Positions 47,813-58,900 of a stretch of 64,000 nt of DNA are shown one piece after another. Under the pieces are notes generated by a model. The model was not told the DNA's origin. It ran no database searches and worked only from the letters and a program-made list of their open reading frames with translations. This stretch comes from Paratinospora sagittata (lineage: Eukaryota; Streptophyta; Magnoliopsida; Ranunculales; Menispermaceae), in NCBI GenBank assembly GCA_035771175.1, contig CM069607.1, positions 11,528,501 to 11,592,500 of the forward strand, in the 5' to 3' direction. The number at the start of each line of letters is the position of its first letter. Position 1 is the first letter of the stretch. The position numbers and the translations under genes are program-made.

Positions 47813-48547
47813 TCAGCCTCGCTTACTGGATCTATCAGATCTGTTGTTAGCCCTGCCTCTGGATACCGTCAAGGCTGTTGGTGATGCTTCCTTGTTATTG
47901 CGCTGGTCCTTCCTTCGATACTCGTTGTTCACCAAAGCATTTGAAACATCACTGAATTTAACCTCATCTTTATCATATAGCAAAGTTGTTGTTAAATGTT
48001 CATAACTTTCAGGCAAAGAGTTTAACAACACTAATGCCTTATCCTCATCAAGAGGTTCAACATCAAGATTTAGTAGATCAACGAGAATCTTGTTGAAATT
48101 ATCAAGATGCTCAATCATGGAAGTACCTTGCTTGTACTGAAAACGAAAGAGCTTCTTCTTCAGGTAGAGTCTCTTCTCTACGCTTTTCGTCATGTACTTT
48201 TCCTCCAGTTTCTTCCAGAGACTTGTTGCCATAGTCTCTTTCATGACAAAGTACTTCTGATCTTTTGCCAAGCAGAGTCTGATTGTTCCACAAGCTTGAC
48301 GATTTACGAAAGTCCAACCATCATCGGACATATCCTTGGGCTTGGTTTCCAAGGCGATATGTGATCCTTCCCGGAATAATAGATCTTGAACTTCGCATTG
48401 CCACATGCCAAAGTTGTTGGTGCCGTTGAATTTTTCCACCTCGAACTTTGCGTTGGACATTGAACTTCTTTGCCAAGGCCTGCTTGTGGTTGGGATTTCC
48501 TCCGCCATTAAGACCGAAGATATGTATGACGTCGAAAAGTGCTTCAA
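47813..48547 (-). pseudogene. Copia B gag, cut by an in-frame TGA
   Basis: Capsid-type gag. From an ATG at 48508 (preferred) or 48547 it reads MAEEIPTTSRP, then KFNGTNNFGMWQ, LWKKLEEKY, MIEHLDNFNKILVDLLNLD and LLNSLPESYEHL (UBN2/copia gag signatures). It ends in a basic stretch at TGA 47813-47815. The zinc knuckle CAYCHQKGHWKKDC lies just beyond the stop in the same frame (about 47720-47765), so the TGA is a lesion separating capsid and nucleocapsid. Confidence 0.85.
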
Positions 48548-48739
48548 AAATGATAAACGACTCTAACTAAGCTATATCAATGACTTAGGAGCTGAATCTG
48601 CAGAAACTGATTGCACGGTTGCGTCCGGAACGATCGAAAATGGTGGAAACGAGTCTGACTTTGCTGAAATCAGACAAAAAATGAACCGGATAGGCTTGGT
48701 CAACCGAAAATGGATTCGGTCAACAGCGGGCCGAAACAG

Positions 48740-49140
48740 GCTGGGTCGGGTGAACAGCGTCGAGCCAAAACGGCTGGGCAGGAATGAACTGTGGCGGACC
48801 GTGTGGGCTGGACCGGTAGATGAACAGGGGCGAACCGATTGGGTGGACCACGGATGAACAGTGAGGACTGTTGGGCTTGGGCCAGTGATGAACAGTACCT
48901 ACAGAGTGGGCTGGACCAGGGATGAACAGTGCGGGATGAGTGGGCTGGATCGCGGATGAACAGTGAGGACTGTTAGGCTGGGGCCAGTGATGAACAGTAC
49001 CTACCGAGTGGGCTGGACCGCGGATGAACAGAGCAGGATGAGTGGACTGGACCGGGATGAACAGTGAGGACTGTTGGGCTAGGGCCAGTGATGAACAGTA
49101 CCTACCGAGTGGACTGGACCGCAGATGAACAGGGTCGGGG
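48740..49140 (-). repeat. Tandem repeats in the leader of copia B
   Basis: About three units of roughly 100 bp, each containing GATGAACAGTGAGGACTG, GGGCCAGTGATGAACAGTAC and GAGTGGGCTGGACC. The core (G)ATGAACAG recurs more than ten times. It creates a long proline/serine/histidine-rich minus-strand frame (49283-48720), which is a repeat artefact rather than a gene. It lies between PBS and gag, where packaging signals are expected. Confidence 0.8.
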
Positions 49141-49402
49141 CAGATGGGTGGGTCTAGATCGAATTCGGATCGGATGAACAGTGTCGGCAAACGCTGTACA
49201 GGGATCAAACTTTGATCGGCTCCTGGGAACTCGTTTCTTGTCCGTTTTTCTCGCCGTTGATTGCGTTGGACTCCTGGAAACAAGAGCTACATCCACGGGT
49301 GATCAGAAAATAGTTCCGATCACTTTTACAGAATCTCAAAATTTCGACGCAGTCTCAGAAAATTTGACAGAGGGTCCGTTTTTTCTTCAAAAGCTTAACC
49401 TT

Positions 49403-49415
49403 GGCTCTGATACCA
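49403..49415 (-). other. Primer binding site of copia B
   Basis: Minus strand reads TGGTATCAGAGCC three bases downstream of the 5' LTR, the usual initiator-Met tRNA primer site of plant copia elements. Confidence 0.9.
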
Positions 49416-49418
49416 ATT

Positions 49419-49909
49419 TGTTGTGCGGAATCGTGGTAAAGTATGAAAGAAAAACAAGACAACAAATATAACGTGGTTCGGCAAATTGCCTACGTCCACG
49501 GGAGACAACAAACTTGTATTATCAGAGATTACAAACTACACCCTTAGGTGAATCTTACAGATTGGATCTCTTAATAGATCTCTCAGAATAGAACTCTCTG
49601 ACTCTCAGGAATGAATTTGAATAATGAAGTTAAGCTCTATTTATAGGAGTATTCAGGGGTATTTTCGTAATTATAAATATTAAATATAATATATATTTAA
49701 TATTATAATAATAACTTTTTGGCGCGCGGCGGCCGCATTCGGCGCCACTTTCCCTTTCGGCGCGCGACGGCCGCATTCGGCGCCACTTTCCCTTTCGGCG
49801 CGCTGCGGCCGCATTCGGCTCCTTTTCGGCTTGTTTGCCACATGGGGGTTGTTTGTCTCCCACTTTGTCTGCCACAACCTTTTGTTTGCCACATGTGGTG
49901 GTCCCCACA
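49419..49909 (-). repeat. Copia B 5' LTR (491 bp)
   Basis: Same borders as the 3' LTR (TGTTGTGCGG ... GGTCCCCACA). It is 76 bp longer because the GC-rich block, about 38 bp per unit with GGCGCGCGGCGGCCGCATT and CGGCGCCACTTTCCC, is present three times instead of once. Confidence 0.9.
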
Positions 49910-50890
49910 CAAATGTGTCTGGCTGAGAAGAACTCATTGATGTTCCCATGTAATTGAAGTTGGCTCTGTAGTAACAAATGGCTGCAGAATGGCCATATCG
50001 CCCACATATTTTACATGTAGGTCGTGATCCATTGTTGGAACGTCTTCCTTGACCACGCGACCTACCATTTCCATGTTTGTTGTTGTTGAAATTTCTTCCA
50101 CCCCCATTTTGATTGTTTTCATAAGAATTTTGTCCATGTGAGTTGCCACCAGTACTTGATCCTTGTTTGCTCACAACAGCATTCGCTTGTGCTCCACTTG
50201 TTATTGACAGATGATTCAATTGCTCAAGTTGAGTCTCAAACTAGAGAAGAGAAGATTGACATTCTATCCAAGATAATGAATCTTTATCTTGCAATAGAGT
50301 GGTAATTGGAAGATAGTCAGATCCTAGGCTAGCCAATGTACATGACACTAGATCTGCAGTTGGAAAAGGATTGTCAGCCACTGCTAGGTTGTCTGCAAAC
50401 TCTTTCATCTTTGAAAGATATTCCACCATTGACATTGAATCTTTCCTTGTAGTTAGAAGATCAGTTCGAGAAACCTGAATTCTTGCTCGATTGTGTGCAC
50501 CACACAACTCCTCAATGGCTTTCCTTGCCTCTTGAGAAGTGGTTGCACCGACAATCTATGCTGCTACAGTTGATCATGGCTTATCCAATCATCATACGTT
50601 AGATTTGCTTGAATCTCAAGTTCACTTCCATTTGTAATTGTAATTGTAGCAGGTGGACATGGCTTAAATCTAAGAAAATAGCCATCTAACTTGTGTCCTC
50701 TTATTACCGGGGAGAATCATTGATTTCCACAACAAATAATTGTATCTGTTCAATTTCACGGACATTGCTTGTGTTAAGCTTCCTCCAAATGTATTGTTTG
50801 TGGCAGATCTTGTAGTCTGCAAGCGTGTGGAGCTTTGTGACGATGAAGTTGTGAAAGAATTAGTTTCCCTTGAGAAGGCTCTGATACCAA
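49910..50890 (-). pseudogene. Copia A gag, broken
   Basis: Frames at 50507-50241 (SMVEYLSKMKEFADNLAVAD, then LVSCTLASLGSDYLPITT) are copia gag. The frame starting 50219 has a Gly/Asn-rich linker and the zinc knuckle CKICGRYGHSAAICYYR (about 50020-49970), and then runs straight into the LTR of element B. Stops at about 50240 and upstream. The PBS (minus TGGTATCAGAGCC) is at 50877-50889. Confidence 0.8.
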
Positions 50891-50891
50891 A

Positions 50892-51107
50892 TGAGAAAAA
50901 GGATTTATGATTTCATCTCAAGAATTCATGGCCTGTTATGATGTATTTATATCAATGAATGTAGACAATATATGTCAACTACTTCTCCTAACAAACTTTT
51001 CTTCTAGAACCTTACAGTTACACTTGTTTAACAAAATTAATTAGTTAAAATTGTTGCATTTCTTTCAAATACTACTGTTAATATTGTTGTTAGCTGCTAA
51101 CTAAACA
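50892..51107 (-). repeat. Copia A 5' LTR
   Basis: TGAGAAAAAGG ... ACTAAACA on plus, about 216 bp, immediately beyond the PBS. The outer border is inferred from the TG...CA rule, because the partner LTR is missing. Confidence 0.55.
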
Positions 51108-51426
51108 GGCTTCTAATGAGTTGTTTTCATACTCCCTCTATGTTCCCTTTTAATGGATAAAAGCTAAAATCACTACCACCACCACGTATGGTAGTGGACG
51201 GTTGCAACAATGATGATGGCGCCATCACCACCAGTACTCTCTCATATTTCCTTCCCTGCTAACACACCACCACCAAAAAACTTATATACATATAAGTTTT
51301 ATATCATTCCCTTATTTTTCCCTTTCTGCGAACACACCACCAACGGGAAAAAAAGGATTTAAGTACTTTTATGTTTTATATTATATATATCCTTATTTTT
51401 AAATGCCACCACCACCTAGATTTATG
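51108..51426. other. Spacer with ACC-type low complexity
   Basis: Two similar blocks around TTCCCTGCTAACACACCACCACC and TTTCTGCGAACACACCACCAACG; otherwise nothing recognisable. Confidence 0.4.
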
Positions 51427-54324
51427 TTAGACACACACATACACCTTTATTCCAGATGTAGAAAGAACTTCACTTGGCAAACTGGACATAAGTGCAGAAT
51501 CATTCCGGCTTGGTGTTGAGACGGGACTTGATTTTGATTCTAAGGCCATAAAATGTCTTGAATAGCACTGAGTTGAAGATGAAATAGTAGTGGGAGGAAT
51601 AATGAAACAGAACAATCTTTAGCAGAGTTAAAGTTGCGACCTGGACTAAGAATGTGAAATGGAAACTCTTGTTCATTGAACACAGCATGTCTCACAACTA
51701 AAGTTTTACAATCAGTCCGCAAACACTTGTATCATTTGTACTTAGAACAATATCCTAAAAATGTACAAGGATAACTCCTATATTTTAACTTGTGTTTATT
51801 GAAAGGTCGAAGAAAAAGATAAACTAAACATCCAAAGACCCTTACGCAATTGTAATCAGACTCAGTACCATATATGAATGAATATGGGGACTTACCATCA
51901 AGAACTAGTGTTGGCATTCTATTGATAAGATAGGTGGCTATAGTAAATGCATCATCCCAAAATTTCAGTGGTTGTGAAGCTTGGGCTAATAACTTATACC
52001 ATTTTTAACGATATGTCTATGTTTTCTCTCAATCAAGCCATTTTGCTCATGTGTATAGGGGCATGTATTTCTGAATAAAATTCCATGGTTGGCAAGAAAC
52101 GATGCTAAAGAAAGAAATTTCTTGCCATTGTCAGTTTGAAGTGTTTTATTTTGTGAGGAAAATAAAGTTCGACTTGGATTTTGAATTGAATAAAGATATT
52201 GGATACTTCAGCTTTGGTTTAAATTGGAAAAAATCCATGTATATCTAGACCAAACATCAAGAAAACTAACAAAATAGCGAAAGTTATTAGAGGAATACAT
52301 AGGAACAGGACCCCATACATCAGCAACGACTAGTTCAAGTGGTTGTTTATAAGATGTGGTAAGCAGCGTAAATGATTGTTTGTGGGACTTCCCCATTTTA
52401 CAGGCATGACATACATATGAAAACAATTTGAGAAGTTGAATGTTGCATTTATTCAGAACATTGTTTACTACAATAGAAGATGGGTGGCCCAAACTTTGAT
52501 GACAAAGAAAGTAATCAAAAGCAGATTTACATGTATTGTTCATAGTAACATTTGAAAAACAAGATAAAGAAGTTGAAGGACCTCTTTCTGAAATAGACTT
52601 ACTAGTAGTATTCATAGAGGCAACACATAGAGTGTGCAAATTGGATTGAGAGTGATTTGGCACTGAGATGGATCAATGTAGGGCAAGCTGGAAGACATAC
52701 ATTTCATTTTTAAGCGCACCTTGAAGAAGAACCTTCTTTGAAATTATATCCTTCACAAGATAAAATCAAGAAAAACTTTATTATCTCTCACAAATTTGGA
52801 CACACTTAAGTACGTTTTTGGTTATTTGAGGTATATGCAATATGTTTCTAAGATGAAAGATATGATTATTATGCTTTACAAAATTAGAACCAATAGAGGT
52901 GATTTTCAAACCAGTACCAATCCCAACATAAATCTTCTCCTTTCCATGATATTCAACTTTGTTCAAGAGATTGATATTATCCAGTGTGTTGTGATCTATT
53001 ACACCACTGTCAGGAAACCAAATTGAATCCACCATGGTTTCAGGACCAACCACCTTTGCAGCCATTTGATGAGAGTTCCCACCATTGTCAGTGTTTTGTT
53101 GTTGATTGTTATATGGTTGGAAAGACTGATCAAACATGTAATAGCATCTCAACGCACTATGTAATAGCATCTGGCAAGTTTGCTTCTTGTTATTGTAGAA
53201 TCTATTTTTTCCTCTACCTTTCTTTGTTCCTTGATTTCCAAATTAAACGATCACCACCATTATTGTTGAAGCCACCACCTTTGTTTGAGAAACTAGCAGA
53301 ACTACCTCCATTTCCTTTCTTGTTAACAACCATATTCACATTGAACAATTCAGGTTGAGTATGTTGCTCTAGTCGTGCCTCATGAGCTAGCAAACATGAA
53401 ATGATTTCAGGCATGGAGTAACAGTTGGGCATTGATGTAATGGGGATGACAAACTATCATACTTTGGTCCTAAACCTCTTAACACATACATGATTTTGTC
53501 ATCTTCAGACATCACATAACTAGTAAAAGATAATGAATCCATGATACTCTTTATTTTTTATCAAGTAATTAGACATACATAAGCCAACTTTATTTAGTGT
53601 ATGTAATTGTAGGTTCAATTGCATCACATTTGCTTTAGATTGAAAGGTGAATACACATTCAATATTCTTCCAGGCTTCACCGGTTGTAGCACAACCAACC
53701 AATTTCAATAGAAGCTCTTGACTGATAGAAGACAGGATCCAGCATAGGTGTATTTGATCTTGTTGTTTCTAATAAAAACACTTCATTTACCGATCCATCA
53801 AGATTTAAGCGATTTGGAGGTGGAACCGAGGGATCTATGAATGAAGAAAATGATTAACTTTGATTGTAGCCTGCATTTGTCGCCTCCACAACAACAAAAA
53901 TTTGTTGTGGTTTAGCTTTACATTCAGCTCAAGTTTCATCGGAGTTAAGACCTTGGATTTGTCATTAATGGCTCTCATATTCGCTTCAAAGCTCCAGTGA
54001 TCAGAAGCATAAGATATGGAGTTCCCATGCTCCGATATCATATTTGAAATGCAAACAGAGTTTTAGAAATCAAAGTTTAAAGTTTTAGAACATTGAACAA
54101 AAGAAAATTCTGTTAATGATTTTCATTCAATTGTAATGATCAATACATACATTTTATTTATACTAGCAGCTGTACAAAGCTTCCTTTACAAGCTAACTAG
54201 TATTATAGACTTTATCAATAATGTAACAACCTGTTACAAATTAACTAATATAGTTAATAGTTTAACTAATTACCTATTGGAACAAAGACTTATAACAAAT
54301 GTAAGGGACTTGAAATCTTCAACA
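51427..54324 (-). mobile_element. Ty1/copia element C, truncated
   Basis: Minus strand, from right: LTR 54045-54324 (minus start TGTTGAAGATTTC), and a mutated PBS (TGATATCGGAGCA, about 54028-54040). Gag fragments lie at 54041-53214. A protease-like region at 53090-52800 reads SIWFPDSGVIDHNT, with the active-site DSG retained. GAG-pre-integrase at 52530 reads DYFLCHQSLGHPSS. Integrase at about 52430-52210 reads CHACKMGKSHKQS, VVADVWGPVPMYSS and FLDVWSRYTW, followed by FGCLVYLF and FLGYCSKYK (51830-51735). The element stops before RT, and several frameshifts are present. Confidence 0.8.
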
Positions 54325-54375
54325 GTTGAGTAGCCATTTGTCTATATGCTTATTTAATCACCAGTCTGCAATGTC

Positions 54376-54831
54376 GAGTGTCACTCAAGACTGTGATTAC
54401 TAAGAAGGAAAATGATGAATGTATATATAACTTTTTGTTTTGAAGCTTTACTAATAAAATATGTTTTCACTTATAAAGGAAAGAATTGAAAATTAGTGAC
54501 AACTCCTATTATATATTCACATCATATATAATATATATAGTTTGATATTCTATTTTATTTTAGTTCCAAAACTTTGAGCACATATATATAATGTGATGAT
54601 CTGGAGTGTCACTCGAGACCGTGATTACTAAGAAGGAAAATGATGAATGTATATATAACTTTTTGTTTTGAAGCTTTACTAATAAAATATGTTTTCACTT
54701 ATAAAGGAAAGAATTGAAAATTAGTGACAACTCCTATTATATATTCACATCATATATAATATATATAGTTTGATATTCTATTTTATTTTAGTTCCAAAAC
54801 TTTGAGCACATATAATGTGATGATCACTTTA
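54376..54831. repeat. Tandem duplication, two units of about 228 bp
   Basis: GAGTGTCACTC... at 54376 is repeated at 54604 with very few differences (for example a TATA indel near the end of the units). This is a recent local duplication of non-coding AT-rich DNA. Confidence 0.9.
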
Positions 54832-55937
54832 GTCATTTTTCAAACATATTAAAAAAATTATTATTATTGTTTTTAAATTTTTTTAAATATATATATATAT
54901 TAAAGAAAGTATAATATTAACTTAAATAACTTTTTCCAACCACATTTTTCCTTATACTTTTTCATATTTTAATTTTATTTTTATTTTTTGATTGACATTT
55001 TGTTATCTTTATGTATAACGTCTTATAATGTTTTTACTCATAAAGACGATCTTATCTTTTCGCATTAATTAGAAAATGCGTTTTTTTTTTAAAGTAATAA
55101 TTATATTAGCAGATCTTATTAAGATTTAGTTTTAAATAGCCAAAAAATAAACACGTGTAAATCACGCGTAAACCTTAAATGTGCGTGCATAGGATAATTG
55201 TATGGAATAACATCATCATAACTAACAATTGCGAGAATTAGGTAATAATACTTTTCTATTTATCACATTCAATCTAAACTCATTTACAAAATTTTTATTT
55301 ATAATTCAATTCATATTATATATATAAAACCATACAAGTATTTTACATTACCCTACTTGAAAATCAATTTTGGGCACACGGAGAAGTAGCACCATGAAAA
55401 TATATATATAATTCCACCTTCATTAAAGAGCAAGGTAACTAGATAGCTCTTTGCAGCACCTAATCCGGACTCTTCATTGTGACCAACACTGGCATCTGTA
55501 AGAGGTTTGTCAGAATGCTGACAAAACCCAGAAAGCAAGAGCGTCAGGCCTGGGCAATCAGTAATATTCCGTATCATACGGCCGACTTTGAGAAAGATTT
55601 TGACAATTTTTAGATTTTTATTGAAAAATCAAAATGCCCATATATTTTCAAGGTTCCATATAAATTAAATTAAGTTACAAGAGCGGCAAAACCATCAATT
55701 ATCAATTTTCCGCATTTTTAAATAGAAATAAATCCGTATTTTTTTCTGTACTATAAACGGCTGTAGTTCTCTCACTATTTTTTTTTTCTCTCACTGCAGC
55801 AATCTGTCAGGTACTGTGGGCTTCAGGGAAGGCTCTGTAACTTTGTAAAGAAGAAAGGGCAAAACTGCTTTAAAGCATCTGTTCTTACCAAGCCGAGGTT
55901 TTGGTGGAGAAGGTGGAGTGAGTGGAAACATTTTTTC
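54832..55937. other. Upstream region of the GIF-type gene
   Basis: AT-rich intergenic DNA and probable promoter/5' UTR. A minus-strand frame at 55577-55353 has a more gene-like composition, but I recognise no family and see no matching neighbours. Confidence 0.4.
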
Positions 55938-58900
55938 ATGCAAAAATACCACAATATGGCATATAATATTAACACCAATGTCACCACAGAGCACATCCAA
56001 CAGGTGATCTTCTTCATCAGCTCTCTCATTTTTTATACTATTATCAAGCTTTTTATGTCTGTTGATGATCAGGACGGTAGCTTCATTGATAAGTGGTGTT
56101 TAATGGGTGTCTGTAAATTTTTTTTTTTTTTTTTTATGCTTGTTAGATGGTAATTTCCTAATGGGTTTTTTGATTCATGGCTTGTTGCATGTTATTTGCT
56201 CCCCTTTCTCTGCTTAAACAGGGTTTCAGTATTTTTTTTTTTTTCTGGTTTTATTCTAATTTTTGGGGCAGGGAATTGTAAGATTCTCATGGTTCAGGGG
56301 TTTCCCACTTGTTTTGCTTTATAGTAATATTTTTGAATGTTTAATCAATTTATGTGTTTTGGGGTTTTTGATTGTTTCTTTTGTTCTTTTGTATTTCTCG
56401 TGCCCTTTTTGTTTTTTGTTCTATCATCTTAGCTTCAGATTAACTTGCAAAAGGAAAAATAAATCTTAGCTTCAGATTCATTTGTCTCTATCTTCTGCTT
56501 GCTTACTTCTGCAAACAGGGTCTTTTGTTGTTCTGTTACTATGGCAGATGGGAGAATTATTCAATCAACTTGGAACTGAAATCAAGCTTTATTAGCCTTG
56601 ACAATATTGCATGCATGTTAGTCTAATAACTGATCAAGGGAAATTTTGAAGATTTTGGGTGTTCTTCATACATTTCTTGTCTTTAAAATTACCAAGAATT
56701 TATTTAAAATGAAGAAGATGTGTTTTTTTTTTTTTTTTTTTTTTTTTTTGAGATCAGCTGGTATCAGGGACTTACATTCCCCCTAATCCCTATGGAGCGC
56801 GACCACAAACACTCAAGGGCGCCGTTGGCTAACAAATGGTGGGAGGTATCTCGAACTCGAGACCTTCTGGGAAGAAGATGCGTTTTAAAATCATGATTTT
56901 TCAAATTTGTTGATCATCAGTCACCCTGAAGCAAGTTTTCCATGTTTGTTTACCATGAAAGATTAAGATTATTGCAAATAAGAAAGAGTTGTCTCTAGGC
57001 CTCCGAAAGAAGCATTTTGTGAAAATGCAGTAGGCTTGGGGACATTCATCTGTGGTTTTCCCTTCCATGAAACTTTTAAAGTTTACGGGGCTGACATTGG
57101 GATGAAATCACTCTCTCAATTGTTCATGAAAATGAGATCAGTAACAACTTTTTAGCAGATAATGACTACTTTTGCTTGCTTTCTAGCTAGGAAGGATATA
57201 TAAAAGACCTGAAAGCAGGATTATATGTCTTCCAACATGTCACTTGCATTTACATATTGTTTCTTTTTTTTTTCTTGATTTCTAGCTTTCTTTAGTCACA
57301 CATTGCATATCAAGGCTTTCAAGCAAGTTTGATGCTCCGATTCCTTTCTTCAACAAACAAAGGGATTGACCATTTCTCTTATTTTGTGATTGCATATAAC
57401 TACGCCTAGTTTGCAATATATCTATATTGTGTATGACCAAATTGATGAATAAAAAGTTATGATTCAAGGTTGGCAGATATTCCAAACAAGTAGAATGATT
57501 TGTTATCTTTTCAATTAGCAGAAGAACCGCTTGTCTTTTTTATTGCTTCTGCTTGATAGCTAGAGAGTTGAAAACTTCATTATGAAACCCCTTTCCCTTT
57601 TAATTTTTTGAATTTTTTTTGCTCTTATCCATTGGATCATACTTATGCTTGCTAATCCTTTTTTATGCAGTACTTGGACGAGAACAAGTCACTGATCCTG
57701 AAGATTTTAGAGAATCAAGAGTTGGGGAAAATGAGTGAATGTGCAGAGTGAGTTGCCTTAACATACATGAATAAATTTCTCACAATCAAATTAAACTGCC
57801 TTCCATTTTTCACAGAACAATGCCGTGTCTCTGCTGGTAGGTCTTGTATAATGGAATTTTCTTCTCTAACTTTGCGACTTAGTGATAACAGTAGGGCAAG
57901 GTCTTAATCAGTTACAGGTAAAAATTTTGTAGACATAGATGCATGGTTAATGCACGTACTTGGCTTAGCGATGATAGATACATGTAGTCGTGCTTCCTGC
58001 CTAATGATAGTTACACCGTTCTCGAACTAATGAGAGGCAGCTTAATTGAGTGCCACGAGTCAATAGGCTCAAGCATTGAAAGATAAATCATAAGCATCGA
58101 AATACATGAGTTATGAAATCTATGTTCTTATGTCAGAAGAGGTGAAAGCAGAAATAGGCGCTTAAATGATCAGAAGATATGTCATCAAATAGAATGGAAA
58201 GTAGGAACAGGACTTAATCAATCATCAGGATCCAGACAATTCATAAGGTTTGAGTGAGGATGGAAGATGATGACAAGCAAGGGAATGCAAATTTACAGAG
58301 CCATGAATTTCTTCATTTTAACTTAGAACCCCTATGCTTTTGGTGATCTCAGCTTACATATTGTGTGAATTTAGATCTCAAGAAAGAATTGCATACCAAG
58401 TCATGTTATAGCCAGGAATCTCTTCATTTTTTATTTTTATTTTTTTTTGGGTCTTAGCAGTCATTGTGAGAAACTGAGAAATATATAATATAAGGTGAAG
58501 TTCTAATCAGCTAGTTGTTAAATAATATATGTTACATATGTAAGAAAGAAATTTAGATGGCAGTAGTAGAAATGATGTTTGATTCTTTTGTTCATTTCAC
58601 CATAATTTTGTTTACACTTTTATTGAACTGATACATGTGGAAGCAAGAGACAAATGGTTATATTTGAACCATCTTCAATACTTAAATTATTTACAATATG
58701 GTTTACATTTCCCTCATTGAACTGATTCAAGATATCAACAACAAAAAAAAAAAAAAAAAAAAGAAGAAGAAAGAAAGATGTGTATTTGATATGAATTAGG
58801 ATGTTTAGACCTCTAAATATGGGTCTCCTGACTAGTTGTTGCATGGCATAACAATCTGTGCTATACTTTCTTTCTTCTTCCTTGTTAGAAATCACCAGGA

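Larger units (their letters stand above)
43993..49909 (-). mobile_element. Ty1/copia element B, nearly complete, nested in A (perfect 5-bp TSD)
   Basis: 5,917 bp bounded by LTRs 43993-44407 and 49419-49909. CAAAT lies immediately outside both ends (43988-43992 and 49910-49914). Transcription is on the minus strand: 5' LTR at right, PBS, an 860-bp leader with tandem repeats, gag, pol in copia order (PR-IN-RT-RH), PPT, 3' LTR. The RT wording FDHCVYYRKLQDGTFIYLLL with YVDDM fits the Tork/Tnt1-like group. A few point lesions make it non-autonomous, but the LTRs are very similar, so insertion was recent relative to A. Confidence 0.95.
42246..51107 (-). mobile_element. Ty1/copia element A (truncated), host of nested element B
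   Basis: Minus-strand element. From right: LTR (50892-51107), PBS (50877-50889), gag with zinc knuckle, then interruption by copia B at 43993-49909, then protease, integrase and the start of RT down to 42246, where it stops. The two halves join in sense across B: the gag-side frame ends at the TSD CAAAT and the protease region begins at its other copy. Retrofit/Ale-like by its HPIVTWAKNNIFKPK segment. The 3' part of RT, RNase H and the 3' LTR are missing. Confidence 0.8.

Noticed and set aside
48720..49283. 187-aa minus-strand open frame rich in Pro/His/Ser
   Set aside because: Produced by GC-rich tandem repeats in the copia B leader; periodic, no known domain, located between PBS and gag.
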